From Hyphomicrobiales bacterium (GTDB lineage: Bacteria > Pseudomonadota > Alphaproteobacteria > Rhizobiales > Beijerinckiaceae), in NCBI GenBank assembly GCA_027484605.1, contig JAIXSR010000095.1, positions 40,948-104,947 on the forward strand: a stretch of 64,000 bases of DNA, given 5' to 3'. The translations under genes were made by a program, and so were the position numbers. The first letter of the stretch is position 1. Every line of letters begins with the position of its first letter. Below are positions 1 through 10,003 of this stretch, in pieces. The notes under the pieces are model-generated. The model was not told the DNA's origin. It ran no database searches and was given only the letters and a program-made list of their open reading frames with translations.

Positions 1-87
1 GCACGGGGACCTCACCTGGCATGTGGTCTGGTGGAATTCACCCCGGTTTTCCGTCACCTGAGGCCGCCGGATCGCCGAGTACCGATC

Positions 88-1254
88 ATGATGTCAAGCC
101 CGCTCCCGACCATCCACCAGGATCTGCCGACAGCACCGAAGACGCTGCCCTATATCCAGCAGATCGACGGCTTGCGCGCCATTGCCGTCCTGCTGGTTCT
201 CTGGAGCCATACGCCATACATTGCCGGCAACGAGATTTCGAAGCTGGCCTGGGACATCACCGGCAAATTGTCCATCGGCTATTTCGGCGTCGATATCTTC
301 TTCGTGATGAGCGGTTTCCTCATTACCCGCATCCTTTTGAACTCAATCGACAATCACGGAAGCATCTCGCTGCGGTCGTTCTATATCAAGCGGGCCTTCC
401 GGATTTTCCCGGCCTATTACATCTGCGTGGCGATGTACGCTGTTTTCTTTGCTTTCGACGGTCAGGGCCTGGCGAGTCTGATCCTGTATTCGTTCAACTA
501 TTTCCATGCCCTGAACCCGGCACCGCATCCGATGGAACATACCTGGTCCCTGTCGGTCGAGGAGCAGTTCTACCTCGTCTGGCCGCTGCTGATCATGTTG
601 ATCCCCCGGGCCTATGGCCGCCTTGTCACCGGGCTGGTCATCCCCCTGATCGCCGCAGCCATTGCCGTGAGCCTTGCCATGATGATCAAGGGAACCACAG
701 CCAGCGAACTGATCTACATGTCGAGCGTGACCCGGATGATGTCCTTGTCGCTCGGGGCCTCCCTGGCCTATCGCGAAGTGACCGGCACCAATATCAGCGA
801 GAAGCGTGCGTTCCACCTTGCCGCGCTTGGCCTTGCGGTTCTCATTGTGGATTTCGGGCTGCGCTTCGCGAAAATCATGCCCCCGGACGGGTATTTCCAG
901 GCGGTGGCGGTGATCGGCTTCGCCGTGTCCAGCTTCGGAATCATCGCGCTCTTCATCAATCCGCAAACGCCCGGGCTCGTGCGGGTACAGGGCGCGCTGA
1001 CCGTCGAGCCGCTGCGCTATATCGGGCGGATTTCCTACGGGCTCTACCTGTATCACTACCTTCTGCTCCATGCGCTGGGTCTCCGGCCGGACGTCACGGC
1101 CAATACAGGCACATCGGCAGGACTGGTCGCGGCATTCCTGCTGCTTTCCTTCGGCGTGGCTGCGGCCTCCTATGCCTTGATCGAGGCGCCCCTGATCCGC
1201 CTCGGGCGGCGGCTTGACGGGCCGGTCAGGGGGAAATCGGCGATGCAGGGCTGA
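88..1254 (+). CDS. Acyltransferase family 3 (OafA/YrhL-like) membrane protein
   Basis: IDGLRAIAVLLVLWSH, GYFGVDIFFVMSGFLITRI, HTWSLSVEEQFYLVWPLL motifs of acyltransferase 3; internal ATG at 88 preferred over 31. Confidence 0.9.
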   Translation: MMSSPLPTIHQDLPTAPKTLPYIQQIDGLRAIAVLLVLWSHTPYIAGNEISKLAWDITGKLSIGYFGVDIFFVMSGFLITRILLNSIDNHGSISLRSFYIKRAFRIFPAYYICVAMYAVFFAFDGQGLASLILYSFNYFHALNPAPHPMEHTWSLSVEEQFYLVWPLLIMLIPRAYGRLVTGLVIPLIAAAIAVSLAMMIKGTTASELIYMSSVTRMMSLSLGASLAYREVTGTNISEKRAFHLAALGLAVLIVDFGLRFAKIMPPDGYFQAVAVIGFAVSSFGIIALFINPQTPGLVRVQGALTVEPLRYIGRISYGLYLYHYLLLHALGLRPDVTANTGTSAGLVAAFLLLSFGVAAASYALIEAPLIRLGRRLDGPVRGKSAMQG

Positions 1255-1321
1255 CAGTGGCGCCCCGACTCCGGATGCCCTGCCGGGCGGAGCCCAGGTG
1301 GCTCCCGTATTCCGGTCCGGA

Positions 1322-2491
1322 TCAGGCGGCAGCGCTTCCGGCCATCCGGCGGCGATAGGCCTCCAGCCAACCTGCAGCGAGATCGCCGGCGACCGCCCTG
1401 TAGCTGAAGCGATCCCTGATATTCTGCTGGCCGAGACGGCTTTTCTCATCCAGCAATGCGGGTACGGCGAGGATCTGGCGGACGCACCCGGCGATCTCGG
1501 CCGGATCCTGCTCGGGCACAACCCAGCCACCCTGACCGATGACTTCCGGGATGGCGCCGCAGGTACTGCCGATGACAGGGACACCGCATCCTTGCGATTC
1601 AATAATCGCCCGGCCGAATTGCTCCCGGACCTGGTCGGTCGTGCGGGTCAGCAGGATCGAGACATCGATCCCGTGATAGAAGGCAGCGACATCCCTCGGC
1701 GAACCCCAGCCGGCAAAGCTGACCCGGTTCTGGAGCCCGAGCCGCGCGATCCGCGCGCGCAGGGCCGCGTCGTGATCCCCTTCGCCCATCAATGCGAGCG
1801 TGACGGAATCCGGCAGGGCCGCAAGCGCGTCGAGCGCATCGTCGAGGCCCTTCTCGACCACGAGACGCCCGCAATAGCCGAGGCGCAGTCCCGAATCGGG
1901 ACGAAGCCGCCGGATTTCAGGGAGCCTGAAGGTTTCCTCATCGACGCCATAGCCGATCGGCAAGGCCGGCCCGGCATAGCCGCAGGCCCGGACAACCTCC
2001 TCGGCATGGTTCGAGCGTGCCAGAATGACATCGGTGCGTGCCAGAATGAACCGCCTGAGTTTTTCGAAGGGCAACGGCAGCCGCTTGATGATGTTCTGGT
2101 CAACCTCGAGGACATAGCCGGCCTTGCGGCGCAGCAGCAGGGCCTGGAGGGCGACAATGCTCCACGGCTCTTCCCAGAGATGGACGACATCCGGAGAGAC
2201 CTGGCGCATCAGGCGGCGCAGCGACGGATAGAAATGGAGATACCAGCTTGCAGGGCCGCCCTTGGGCAGCCGGATCGGCAGGACATGGGTGGTGATCCCC
2301 GGCGTGCAGGGCGGATCCGCCTCGTACCAGCGGCCGAACTGGTACCACCGCTCGGGAACAACCAGATGGATGTCGAGATCATGCCGATCCGCAAGCGGTT
2401 GGTAGCGAAGCCGGCCCATGTCCCGCAGGACACCGGAATGCGCGATGGAAACGACCCGAATGCGGCGGCCGGGGGAAGAGATCTCGGCCAT
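1322..2491 (-). CDS. Glycosyltransferase family 4
   Basis: GT4 C-terminal pattern (LGYCGRLVVEKGLDDALDAL, FGRAIIESQGCGVPVIGSTCGAIPEVIG); start MAEISSPGRR at 2491, just downstream of the 2494-5244 gene. Confidence 0.88.
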   Translation of the reverse strand: MAEISSPGRRIRVVSIAHSGVLRDMGRLRYQPLADRHDLDIHLVVPERWYQFGRWYEADPPCTPGITTHVLPIRLPKGGPASWYLHFYPSLRRLMRQVSPDVVHLWEEPWSIVALQALLLRRKAGYVLEVDQNIIKRLPLPFEKLRRFILARTDVILARSNHAEEVVRACGYAGPALPIGYGVDEETFRLPEIRRLRPDSGLRLGYCGRLVVEKGLDDALDALAALPDSVTLALMGEGDHDAALRARIARLGLQNRVSFAGWGSPRDVAAFYHGIDVSILLTRTTDQVREQFGRAIIESQGCGVPVIGSTCGAIPEVIGQGGWVVPEQDPAEIAGCVRQILAVPALLDEKSRLGQQNIRDRFSYRAVAGDLAAGWLEAYRRRMAGSAAA

Positions 2492-2493
2492 TT

Positions 2494-5244
2494 TCAGCGC
2501 TTGTAGCGAGCCAGGAAAGAGGTCAGCCCGGAAAGATGCGCTTCCATGGCCCAGAAGCTCTGGTGATGCCCGTTGATGTTGACGCGGGGCAGGCGCATCA
2601 CATCCGTATCCTGGAAGAGGAGGCCCTTGGTCGTCGTCGCGGTCGAGCCAAGGCCGAGTTCGCGGGCAATCTCGAAATCGCGTTCGCCGCAATCGACGGG
2701 CTGGCCATACGGGAAGGCGAAGTGCCGCGCCGGCACCGAAAGCCGCTCGCGGAGGCGCTCCATGCAGCCGCCGATCTCCCGGACCGCCTCCTCACGGGGC
2801 AGCGAGGCGACATGCGGATGGCTGATCGTATGGCCGCCGATCTCGACGCAGGGATCGTTCCGGACGGATTCCAGCATTTCCCAGGTGATGGCGTGCCGCT
2901 CGCGAAGAGCTGCTTCATCGAGCCCGTTCATTTCGCAGAACCGCCGGTAGCGGGTGGCCGGATCGTTCCGGTCCCAGAGTGCGGTGAGCTGCCGATGGAC
3001 GGCCACACGCGAGGCATGATCGGTGAGCTGGAGCGGACCGTCCTCCGTCTCGATCCTGTCGCGGGTCATCAGGACCTCTTCGAGGCCGGCATCCCAAAGC
3101 GCCATGGTTCCGTCCGGAATTCCGGTCGACACATAGAGCGTGACCGGCACCTGATGCCTGCGGAAAAGCGGGATGACTGTTTCGTAGGTATCCCGGTAGC
3201 AATCATCGAGGGTGAAGACGACAAAGTTCCGCGCGAAGTCCTTCTCGCGAACCCGCCGCGTGGCCTCCTCGATGGTGACGATGTCCCAGTCGTTTTGCTT
3301 CAGGTAGGTCAGGAATTGATCAGCGAAAGCTTCATTGAGGTAGAAGCCCTGATTGAGCTTGCGGGCCCATTCTTCCTGCGGTGCCATGCGATGCAGCACG
3401 AAGATGATCCCGCGCTTGCCGGCAACAGCATGCCCCGCAGACCGCAACAGTCGCATGCGCATCGACATGTTCCCAAGTCCTTTCGCTGCTGCAACGCCCC
3501 GGTCTTCTTGTTTGGCCTGTCCGTTATCAGACAACACTGAATTTTTCTTGAACTTGGCCCGAAGACGGTCGACGACGAGCTTCGGGATGCCGGTGCCGAG
3601 AATCTGCAGCCCGATGATGATCGATACGAGGCAGACGAAACCGGACAGGAACAGCTTCAGCAGAAGCGAGTCGATCGCCTGGTCGATCCAGAGGCCGAGA
3701 CCCAGCATGACGAGGGTCATGGGCATGGCGAGGACCGTCAACCGGAGCACGAGGCGCCCGCATCCGAGCACCATGGCCGAACCGAAAAGCAGGACGAAGC
3801 CGCGGAGGGATTCGCCGGCGCCGATGATGAAGGGACCATAGGCTTTTGCCGCCGGCACTTCGGCCAGAATCAGGTTGCTGGTCATGTTGACCACGAATCC
3901 GGCGAGAAGGATCACCGTGGCCTGCCGGTTCTGACCGGCGCTGTTGAGCATCCGCAGCAGCACCCAGCCGAGGGTGGTGGCCCAAAGGCCGATCGAGATG
4001 CCGCGCAAGGCCTGGCCGGTCAGTTCGACGGCTGTCTGGTTGAAGGCACCGCGCGAGAACAGGAATGCCGTGACTTCCGGGCCGAAAATGGCCAGCCAGA
4101 CACAGATCGGCAATCCGCAGGCGAGCAGGGGCCGGCTCAGCTTCTCCACGCGTTCCCGGGGCTTCGGATCGGCCGGGAGGGCAAGAAGCGCGAGACCCAG
4201 CGGCTGCGAGATGAAAAGGACTGCGCTCTCCGTGATGGTCCTTGCGTAATCGATGGCGGAGACCGCCCCGATCCCCAGCCGCGACGCCGTCAGGCGCTCG
4301 ATCCAGATATTGGCCTGTTCCGCGATCGGCATCGCGAGAAGGGGACGGATCCTGCGCCAGAATTCCTTCTGCACCTCGCCGACATCCGACCATCGGAGAT
4401 CCTCGAAAGACAGGATCCCCTCCCTCCGCAGCGTGATGACACCCCAGAGGGCGAGACCATTGAACGCGACGACGAAGGCGATCGGGAGCGCGAGGACGCT
4501 GCCGGTGAGGAACACGACGGCAAGGCCGAGGATCATCGAGATGTTGAGCATGCTGGCCCGGATCGTCGCCAGGCGCGAGCGCCCCAACGCGATCTCGGCG
4601 GCCGAGAGAATGTTCAGCAGGACGGAAGCCGGCATGCCGAGCGCGAGGATCATGATGAAGACCCGGGTCAGTTCGCGGGCTTCCGCCGTGAACCCGCCGA
4701 CCAGCGCCATTACCCAGTAGCTGCTGGCCCAGGCGACACCGGCCATGATGATCGCACCCAGCAGGGTGACCGTGATGGCCAGCGCGGTGAAGCGCTGCGC
4801 GATGCGAGCCCGTTCCCGCCAATCCCGGTACATCGGGATGAGAACGGCAGGCACGGTCTCGTTCTGGAGAATGGCCAGGGGCAGGAATACGCCGGTCAGC
4901 GCGGCGCGGAAGGCGTCCGCTGTCAGGGTTGTCCCGAACATGTGGGCCATGCCGACTTCGCGCAGCAAGCCCAGCATCTTGCTGAAGATCGCGCCGAGCA
5001 TCAGCAGGATCACGAGGCGGCGGCTCGAGAAGATCGGCTCCTTGGGCGCGCCCGATGCCGCATCTTTCTTGTCGTCTTTCGCCAGCGCGATAAGCGTGAC
5101 ATCGGTTTCGGACGTCGCCTCGTCACCCGGGTTCACGCGGCCGGTCGGCTTGTCGGGGAGGAACGACGTCCATCGTTCCGACGTCGCCTTCGCATTGTCG
5201 GGGGGCCTGGACCCATCCTTCGGGGGAATGCCTCCGCCGGTCAT
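2494..5244 (-). CDS. MurJ/MviN-like lipid-linked oligosaccharide flippase fused to C-terminal polysaccharide deacetylase (NodB-like) domain
   Basis: N-terminal multi-TM MurJ-like region (FSKMLGLLREVGMAHMFG, DAFRAALTGVFLPLAILQNETVPAVLIPMY); C-terminal TLDDCYRD, GGHTISHPHVASL, FAFPYGQP motifs of polysaccharide deacetylases; one uninterrupted 916-aa frame. Confidence 0.88.
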   Translation of the reverse strand: MTGGGIPPKDGSRPPDNAKATSERWTSFLPDKPTGRVNPGDEATSETDVTLIALAKDDKKDAASGAPKEPIFSSRRLVILLMLGAIFSKMLGLLREVGMAHMFGTTLTADAFRAALTGVFLPLAILQNETVPAVLIPMYRDWRERARIAQRFTALAITVTLLGAIIMAGVAWASSYWVMALVGGFTAEARELTRVFIMILALGMPASVLLNILSAAEIALGRSRLATIRASMLNISMILGLAVVFLTGSVLALPIAFVVAFNGLALWGVITLRREGILSFEDLRWSDVGEVQKEFWRRIRPLLAMPIAEQANIWIERLTASRLGIGAVSAIDYARTITESAVLFISQPLGLALLALPADPKPRERVEKLSRPLLACGLPICVWLAIFGPEVTAFLFSRGAFNQTAVELTGQALRGISIGLWATTLGWVLLRMLNSAGQNRQATVILLAGFVVNMTSNLILAEVPAAKAYGPFIIGAGESLRGFVLLFGSAMVLGCGRLVLRLTVLAMPMTLVMLGLGLWIDQAIDSLLLKLFLSGFVCLVSIIIGLQILGTGIPKLVVDRLRAKFKKNSVLSDNGQAKQEDRGVAAAKGLGNMSMRMRLLRSAGHAVAGKRGIIFVLHRMAPQEEWARKLNQGFYLNEAFADQFLTYLKQNDWDIVTIEEATRRVREKDFARNFVVFTLDDCYRDTYETVIPLFRRHQVPVTLYVSTGIPDGTMALWDAGLEEVLMTRDRIETEDGPLQLTDHASRVAVHRQLTALWDRNDPATRYRRFCEMNGLDEAALRERHAITWEMLESVRNDPCVEIGGHTISHPHVASLPREEAVREIGGCMERLRERLSVPARHFAFPYGQPVDCGERDFEIARELGLGSTATTTKGLLFQDTDVMRLPRVNINGHHQSFWAMEAHLSGLTSFLARYKR

Positions 5245-6629
5245 GCGGGAGGGCGGCGGACCGCCTGTGCCTTGCTGCCCAGCAGCACGACAAACGTCCA
5301 GAACAGGAAGCCCGATTCACCGGCCATGATGTTGGCGAGCGGGAAATGGACAATCGCGCCCAGAGCCAGCGCGCCGACGATGATGGCGTTGCGGCTGGGC
5401 GTGACAAAGGCGGCGAGGATGGCGTTGCCACAGGCCAGGAACAGGGCGGCAATGCAGATCATCCCGACCACCAGCCCCATGCTGAGCCAGCAGGTGATGA
5501 AGAGGCCATCAACCGCCATCGCGCCGGCCACGCCGACATCGACATTCGAGAAGCCGATGCCGAAGAGCTGGCTCATCGGCATTTCCCAGAGCGAGACGAA
5601 CTGGTCGAAGCGCTCGCGGGCGGAGCTGTCATTCGACCCCTCGAAGAAGCTGGCGAAGCGGTCGGTGATGACCTCCGAAAAGGGTGTCATCAGGGCGACC
5701 AGGATCATTGCCACCGACCCGACAATTGCACCGAAGGCCCGGCCCCGTGTGATGTGGAAGAGCAGGCAGAACGCGATGACAACCGCACTCGAGATCCAGG
5801 CCGTTCGATACATCGAGAGCATGAAGGCGATCGCGCAAGGCGCCGTCAGCAGCAGGGCCTTGGGACCGCTGCGGAGGAAGAGGACGAGGATCAGCCCGAT
5901 CTCGACGAAGGTGGCGAAGGAGCCCGGTGAATTCATTGTCGAGAAGGTGCGGACACCATAGGGAACCGGATAGCCCGCCGACAGAATCGTGGCGGATTGC
6001 ATCCAGTAGCGATCCCATTGCGGCGGGTCGACATACTGGTAGATGCCATAGAGCCCGAGCACCGGCAGGATGGCGAGGAAGGCCGAGGCCGCCGCCTCCA
6101 GCAGCTTTTCCATCGGCTCGTTCCTGAGCAGCAGGGCAGTCGCGTAGATCAGGGGCGCAAAGCCCTTGATCATGCCGGAAGCCGCATTCATCAGGTCCCA
6201 TTGGGCAACGGTCAGCAGCCCGGCATAAAGCGTGCAGGCCGCCACGATCGTGATCGGCACGATCTGGACATTCGCGAAACGGCGCCCGCTGACCAATGCC
6301 TGCCACAGCGTGAAGGCCGGCACGATCATGGTGATCAGCGGGCCGACCAGCATCAGCCCGGTGGAATCATAGCCAGCAAATAGATCGACGACGCGCCGGA
6401 CGAATGGGGCGAAGCAGAAAAGGCACAACAGTACCTGGAGATGGCTTGCGGCACTCTGCTTCCAGACATGCCATCCCAGGACGCCGCAGCCGGCGATGAA
6501 GAGGAGGCGCGCGAGCGGGCCGGAAACGATGCCGACCGGGATCGTCACGGCCAGGAGCAGGATCGCCAGCATCCACCCGGGAAGGGTGCGGAAGCTGATC
6601 GCATTGGGAAGGGCGGCTGCGAAACTCAT
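5241..6629 (-). CDS. O-antigen ligase/polymerase-like membrane protein
   Basis: Multi-TM protein with Wzy/WaaL-like layout (MLSMYRTAWISSAVV, large loop with GIGFSNVDVG); 4-bp overlap with the following gene. Confidence 0.78.
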   Translation of the reverse strand: MSFAAALPNAISFRTLPGWMLAILLLAVTIPVGIVSGPLARLLFIAGCGVLGWHVWKQSAASHLQVLLCLFCFAPFVRRVVDLFAGYDSTGLMLVGPLITMIVPAFTLWQALVSGRRFANVQIVPITIVAACTLYAGLLTVAQWDLMNAASGMIKGFAPLIYATALLLRNEPMEKLLEAAASAFLAILPVLGLYGIYQYVDPPQWDRYWMQSATILSAGYPVPYGVRTFSTMNSPGSFATFVEIGLILVLFLRSGPKALLLTAPCAIAFMLSMYRTAWISSAVVIAFCLLFHITRGRAFGAIVGSVAMILVALMTPFSEVITDRFASFFEGSNDSSARERFDQFVSLWEMPMSQLFGIGFSNVDVGVAGAMAVDGLFITCWLSMGLVVGMICIAALFLACGNAILAAFVTPSRNAIIVGALALGAIVHFPLANIMAGESGFLFWTFVVLLGSKAQAVRRPPA

Positions 6630-6632
6630 CGC

Positions 6633-7790
6633 TCAGCCCCTTCCTGTCATGGTGTTGAGCAGGGCCGTGATCGATGCATTCATGCGCTCGACGCTGTAGA
6701 GATCGAGCGCGCGCTCCCGCGCGGCCTCGGTCCTCGTGCGGGTGGCATCCGGATCCGCCTTCAAACCGGCAACCTCTTCCCGCAAGGCCGCTGCGAGTGC
6801 GCGAGCATCGCCGGGGCTGAACAGCCTGCCATACCTGCCGTTATCGAGAATCTCGGCCGAAGCGCCGGCATCGGTGGCGACGAGGGGCACGCCGGCAAGC
6901 ATGGCCTCCACCAGGGTCAACCCGAAGGGCTCGGGATCAATCGACGGATGCACCACGACATCCATGGCCTGCATCAGCAGTTGAACATCCGAGCGCTGGC
7001 CGAGGAAGATCGCCCGGCCCTCGAATGCAGGATTCCGGGCTTTCGCATGAAGGGATTCGGCATAATCCTGTTCGCCGAACAGGGCCGCGCCTGCGAAGAT
7101 CCCGGTGAATTCATTGGCCTCTTCCAGTGCATCGAGGACGATATGTTGCCCCTTCCAGGGCGAGAGGCGGCTGAAGATACCAGCCAGCAACCGGTCCTGC
7201 GGCAGACCGAGATGCGCCCGCAGCTCTGCTTTGGTTCGCGGATCGAGAGACCGCCGCACGCCATTCGGGACCACGGCAACAAGATCCCCGCGGCCACCGC
7301 TCTGGACGAAAGCCTCCGCGGCCGCGCGCGACGGCACGACCACGCGGCACGCGACACCATTTGCAAGACGGGTCTGGATCTTGCGCTGGACGGCGCCGAA
7401 ATGGGAGGGGCTCAGGATATCGTGGAGATGCCAGACGAGCTTGCGCCGCCGCAGCAGAGCAGCGATGGCAGCCAGCGTGAAGGCCTTCTGGGAATTGGCA
7501 TAGACGAGATCGACCTTGCCGGCCTCGCGCACCAGTTCCAGCGTGATGCGACCCAGCGCCAGGAGCGTCGGCAGCATGGCAGAGAGCCGCGAGTCCCGGC
7601 GGATGCCCGACAAGGTATGGCCATGGGCGGAAACAGTGACTGCAAGGCCTGCCGCATGCAGTCGTGCCGGGAGGTCGCCTTTCTCGAAAACAAAAGCCCG
7701 GCCATCTGGGAAGGCCTCGACAATATCGAGAAGGACCCGCTCTGCCCCGGACACTGCCCCAGAATGGCTGGCAAAGAGGATCGCCGTCAT
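6633..7790 (-). CDS. Glycosyltransferase family 4
   Basis: GIFSRLSPWKGQHIVLDAL and PEPFGLTLVEAMLAGVPLVATDAGASAEIL motifs. Confidence 0.9.
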   Translation of the reverse strand: MTAILFASHSGAVSGAERVLLDIVEAFPDGRAFVFEKGDLPARLHAAGLAVTVSAHGHTLSGIRRDSRLSAMLPTLLALGRITLELVREAGKVDLVYANSQKAFTLAAIAALLRRRKLVWHLHDILSPSHFGAVQRKIQTRLANGVACRVVVPSRAAAEAFVQSGGRGDLVAVVPNGVRRSLDPRTKAELRAHLGLPQDRLLAGIFSRLSPWKGQHIVLDALEEANEFTGIFAGAALFGEQDYAESLHAKARNPAFEGRAIFLGQRSDVQLLMQAMDVVVHPSIDPEPFGLTLVEAMLAGVPLVATDAGASAEILDNGRYGRLFSPGDARALAAALREEVAGLKADPDATRTRTEAARERALDLYSVERMNASITALLNTMTGRG

Positions 7791-10003
7791 GCCGCGGCCC
7801 GTTGCGGTGTCCTCTTCCGCTCCACGCCGGCAGCCGCACTCGACAGGGCCTCGACATAGCCGAGGGCGCGAACACCGCTCCTTGCGAGATGCTCCGCAAG
7901 CGCATTGGCCTCGGATTCGCCGGTGGGGCCGCTTCCGAAAATGATCGCGTTGTCGGCCAGCGGCGCGAGAACCCGCGAGACGGGCATATGCCGCTCGGCA
8001 GCCGTATCGATCAGGACGAGGTCAAAGGCCCGCGCATCGTCGAGAACTGCCCGCATGGCCGGGCTCTTCAGGCGGGCGGCGGCACCGGCATCGCATGTCC
8101 CGGCCGGGAGGACGAAAAGGCTCGACTTGCCGATCCGGGCCACAGCATCGCTGAATGCGGCAGCACCGCCGAGCACCCCCATCAAGCCGGGCGTCGGCTG
8201 CAGCGAGAGCGCATCGGCAAGGGCGGGCCGCTTGATATCGGCCTCGATGACCAGAACGCGCGCACCGCCCGCGGCGCAGAAATCCGCCAGCGCCATGACC
8301 GAAGTCGTCTTGCCGATCCCGGACGCCGTGGAGGCGCAGAGGACAATATTGCTTCCGTCAGGTCTTCCGCGCTGCACCAGCACCTTGCCGAGTTCCGCCA
8401 GTGCGTGCCCGAAAGCCGGATCGGAATGGGCCGAACGGAGAAGGTCAACCAGGCCCGCGCCGCCCAGCATTCCGAAGGCCGGCCTCTTCACCCGAAGTTT
8501 CGGCAGCCGGGAAAGCACTGGCAGCCCGGCACGGGCTGCTTGTCTCGACGCAACAGGCTTGCCAATGCGCCGGATCGGTGGTCCAGGCGGCTCCGGCAGA
8601 GGGTCAGGCCTCCGGGGGACGAACGTCTCGTCGCCCTGCTCCTCATGCGGAACCTCGGCCACGGGGCTGACGTTCAGGCCAAGGGCGATCCGGCGACGGC
8701 GCTCCGCAAGGAGGATCGTCCCGACAGCGCCGATCAGCCCCAGCACAAGCCCGACGGCGAGGAACGGCACGCGCTTGGGAAAGAAGGGAAGGATCGGGAG
8801 TTCCGCCAGGCTGACCAGTTCCGCGCCGGTCGAAAGGGTGCGCGTCTGGATCTCGATATCGCCGATCTTGCGGCTGATCTCGGCGATTTCCACGCGCTTC
8901 GCATCCGCATTCCGGATGAGAACGCCGATTCTCGCTTCGGCATCATTCGCATCCGCCGCTTCGTTCTTCAGCTTGTTGACCGACGAGGCAATGTCCGTCG
9001 CCGTCCGCTGCGCCGATGTCAGGCGGCGCTTCGTGCTCGCGGCAAGATTGGCGATCTCGCTGTCGAGCCGTCGCTTCAAGGCTGCACGCTGTGATGCGAG
9101 CGATTGCAGGACGGGATGCCGCGGCCCCAGAATATTGGATTCGTTGGCGATCTGCGCGTCGAGCGCAGTGAGCTGCTGCTTGAGATCGCCGATGGTCCGG
9201 CTGGCCGTGGCGCTCAGGCTCTCCGAAAAATCCTCGCCCTGATTCAGCGTGGTCACCCGGGCCGCAGCATCCGCCTTGCTGGTTTCTGCCTGCGTCAGGG
9301 CCTGGATGGCACCGCTCAGCCGTTCGGCCGTCATCGGGCCGGTCGCGCCGCGCTGAAGGCCCAGTTCCCGGCGGAATTTCTGGATCGATTCCTCGTCGGC
9401 GAGGAGGCCGGTTTCCAGCTGGGCGAGGCGGGCACGCAACTGGGACGCGGCCTCGACACGACGGGCGGTCAGGACCTCGCGCCGGTCCTCGAGGAAGGTT
9501 GTCGTCAGCGCATTCGCCATCGCCTGGGCCACGGCAGGATCCGGCGAGTTGTAGCCGATATTGATCACGCGGGACCGGCCAGCTCCGCCCACATTGTAGC
9601 GCTGGGCGACAACGTCTCGCAGCCGGTCCATGTCCTTGCCGAGGGCCTCGCAGGACAAACCGGGGAACAGGGGCGGACGGAGACGGCATTCCTTCGCCAG
9701 GGCGGCCAGCACGTTCGGATCTGCCAAAGCCAGCCGCAGGACACGCGCCGAGCGGACAAGCAGAAGCTGGCTCTCGAGGTCGGCCGGATCCCCCAGCTTG
9801 TCTGCGCTGAGATGGCGTGCCGTTTCGAGACCGACATCCTGCTGCGCGACGACAATCGATGCCGACGCGACATATTGGTTCGGCAGGACGGAGTAGATCC
9901 CGATGGCAAGCGTCATCGAGAGGGCCATGACGATGCCTGCCTTGCCCCAATGTCGGCGGAGCATGGGAAGGATCGATCCGACCGGTGCGAGTTCTTCCTT
10001 CAT
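7787..10003 (-). CDS. Polysaccharide chain-length determinant / Wzc-like P-loop protein
   Basis: N-terminal Wzz-type TM and coiled coil, C-terminal Walker A-like STASGIGKTT, Walker A' VLVIEADIKRP, Walker B FDLVLIDTAAE. Confidence 0.86.
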   Translation of the reverse strand: MKEELAPVGSILPMLRRHWGKAGIVMALSMTLAIGIYSVLPNQYVASASIVVAQQDVGLETARHLSADKLGDPADLESQLLLVRSARVLRLALADPNVLAALAKECRLRPPLFPGLSCEALGKDMDRLRDVVAQRYNVGGAGRSRVINIGYNSPDPAVAQAMANALTTTFLEDRREVLTARRVEAASQLRARLAQLETGLLADEESIQKFRRELGLQRGATGPMTAERLSGAIQALTQAETSKADAAARVTTLNQGEDFSESLSATASRTIGDLKQQLTALDAQIANESNILGPRHPVLQSLASQRAALKRRLDSEIANLAASTKRRLTSAQRTATDIASSVNKLKNEAADANDAEARIGVLIRNADAKRVEIAEISRKIGDIEIQTRTLSTGAELVSLAELPILPFFPKRVPFLAVGLVLGLIGAVGTILLAERRRRIALGLNVSPVAEVPHEEQGDETFVPRRPDPLPEPPGPPIRRIGKPVASRQAARAGLPVLSRLPKLRVKRPAFGMLGGAGLVDLLRSAHSDPAFGHALAELGKVLVQRGRPDGSNIVLCASTASGIGKTTSVMALADFCAAGGARVLVIEADIKRPALADALSLQPTPGLMGVLGGAAAFSDAVARIGKSSLFVLPAGTCDAGAAARLKSPAMRAVLDDARAFDLVLIDTAAERHMPVSRVLAPLADNAIIFGSGPTGESEANALAEHLARSGVRALGYVEALSSAAAGVERKRTPQRAAA

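Noticed and set aside
21-1217. 398-aa ORF overlapping the acyltransferase in another frame
   Set aside because: The alternate frame has clear acyltransferase 3 motifs and TM segments; this one does not.
3527-4822. 431-aa ORF in another minus frame within the flippase
   Set aside because: The flippase frame has coherent TM segments; this translation is H/R/G-rich.
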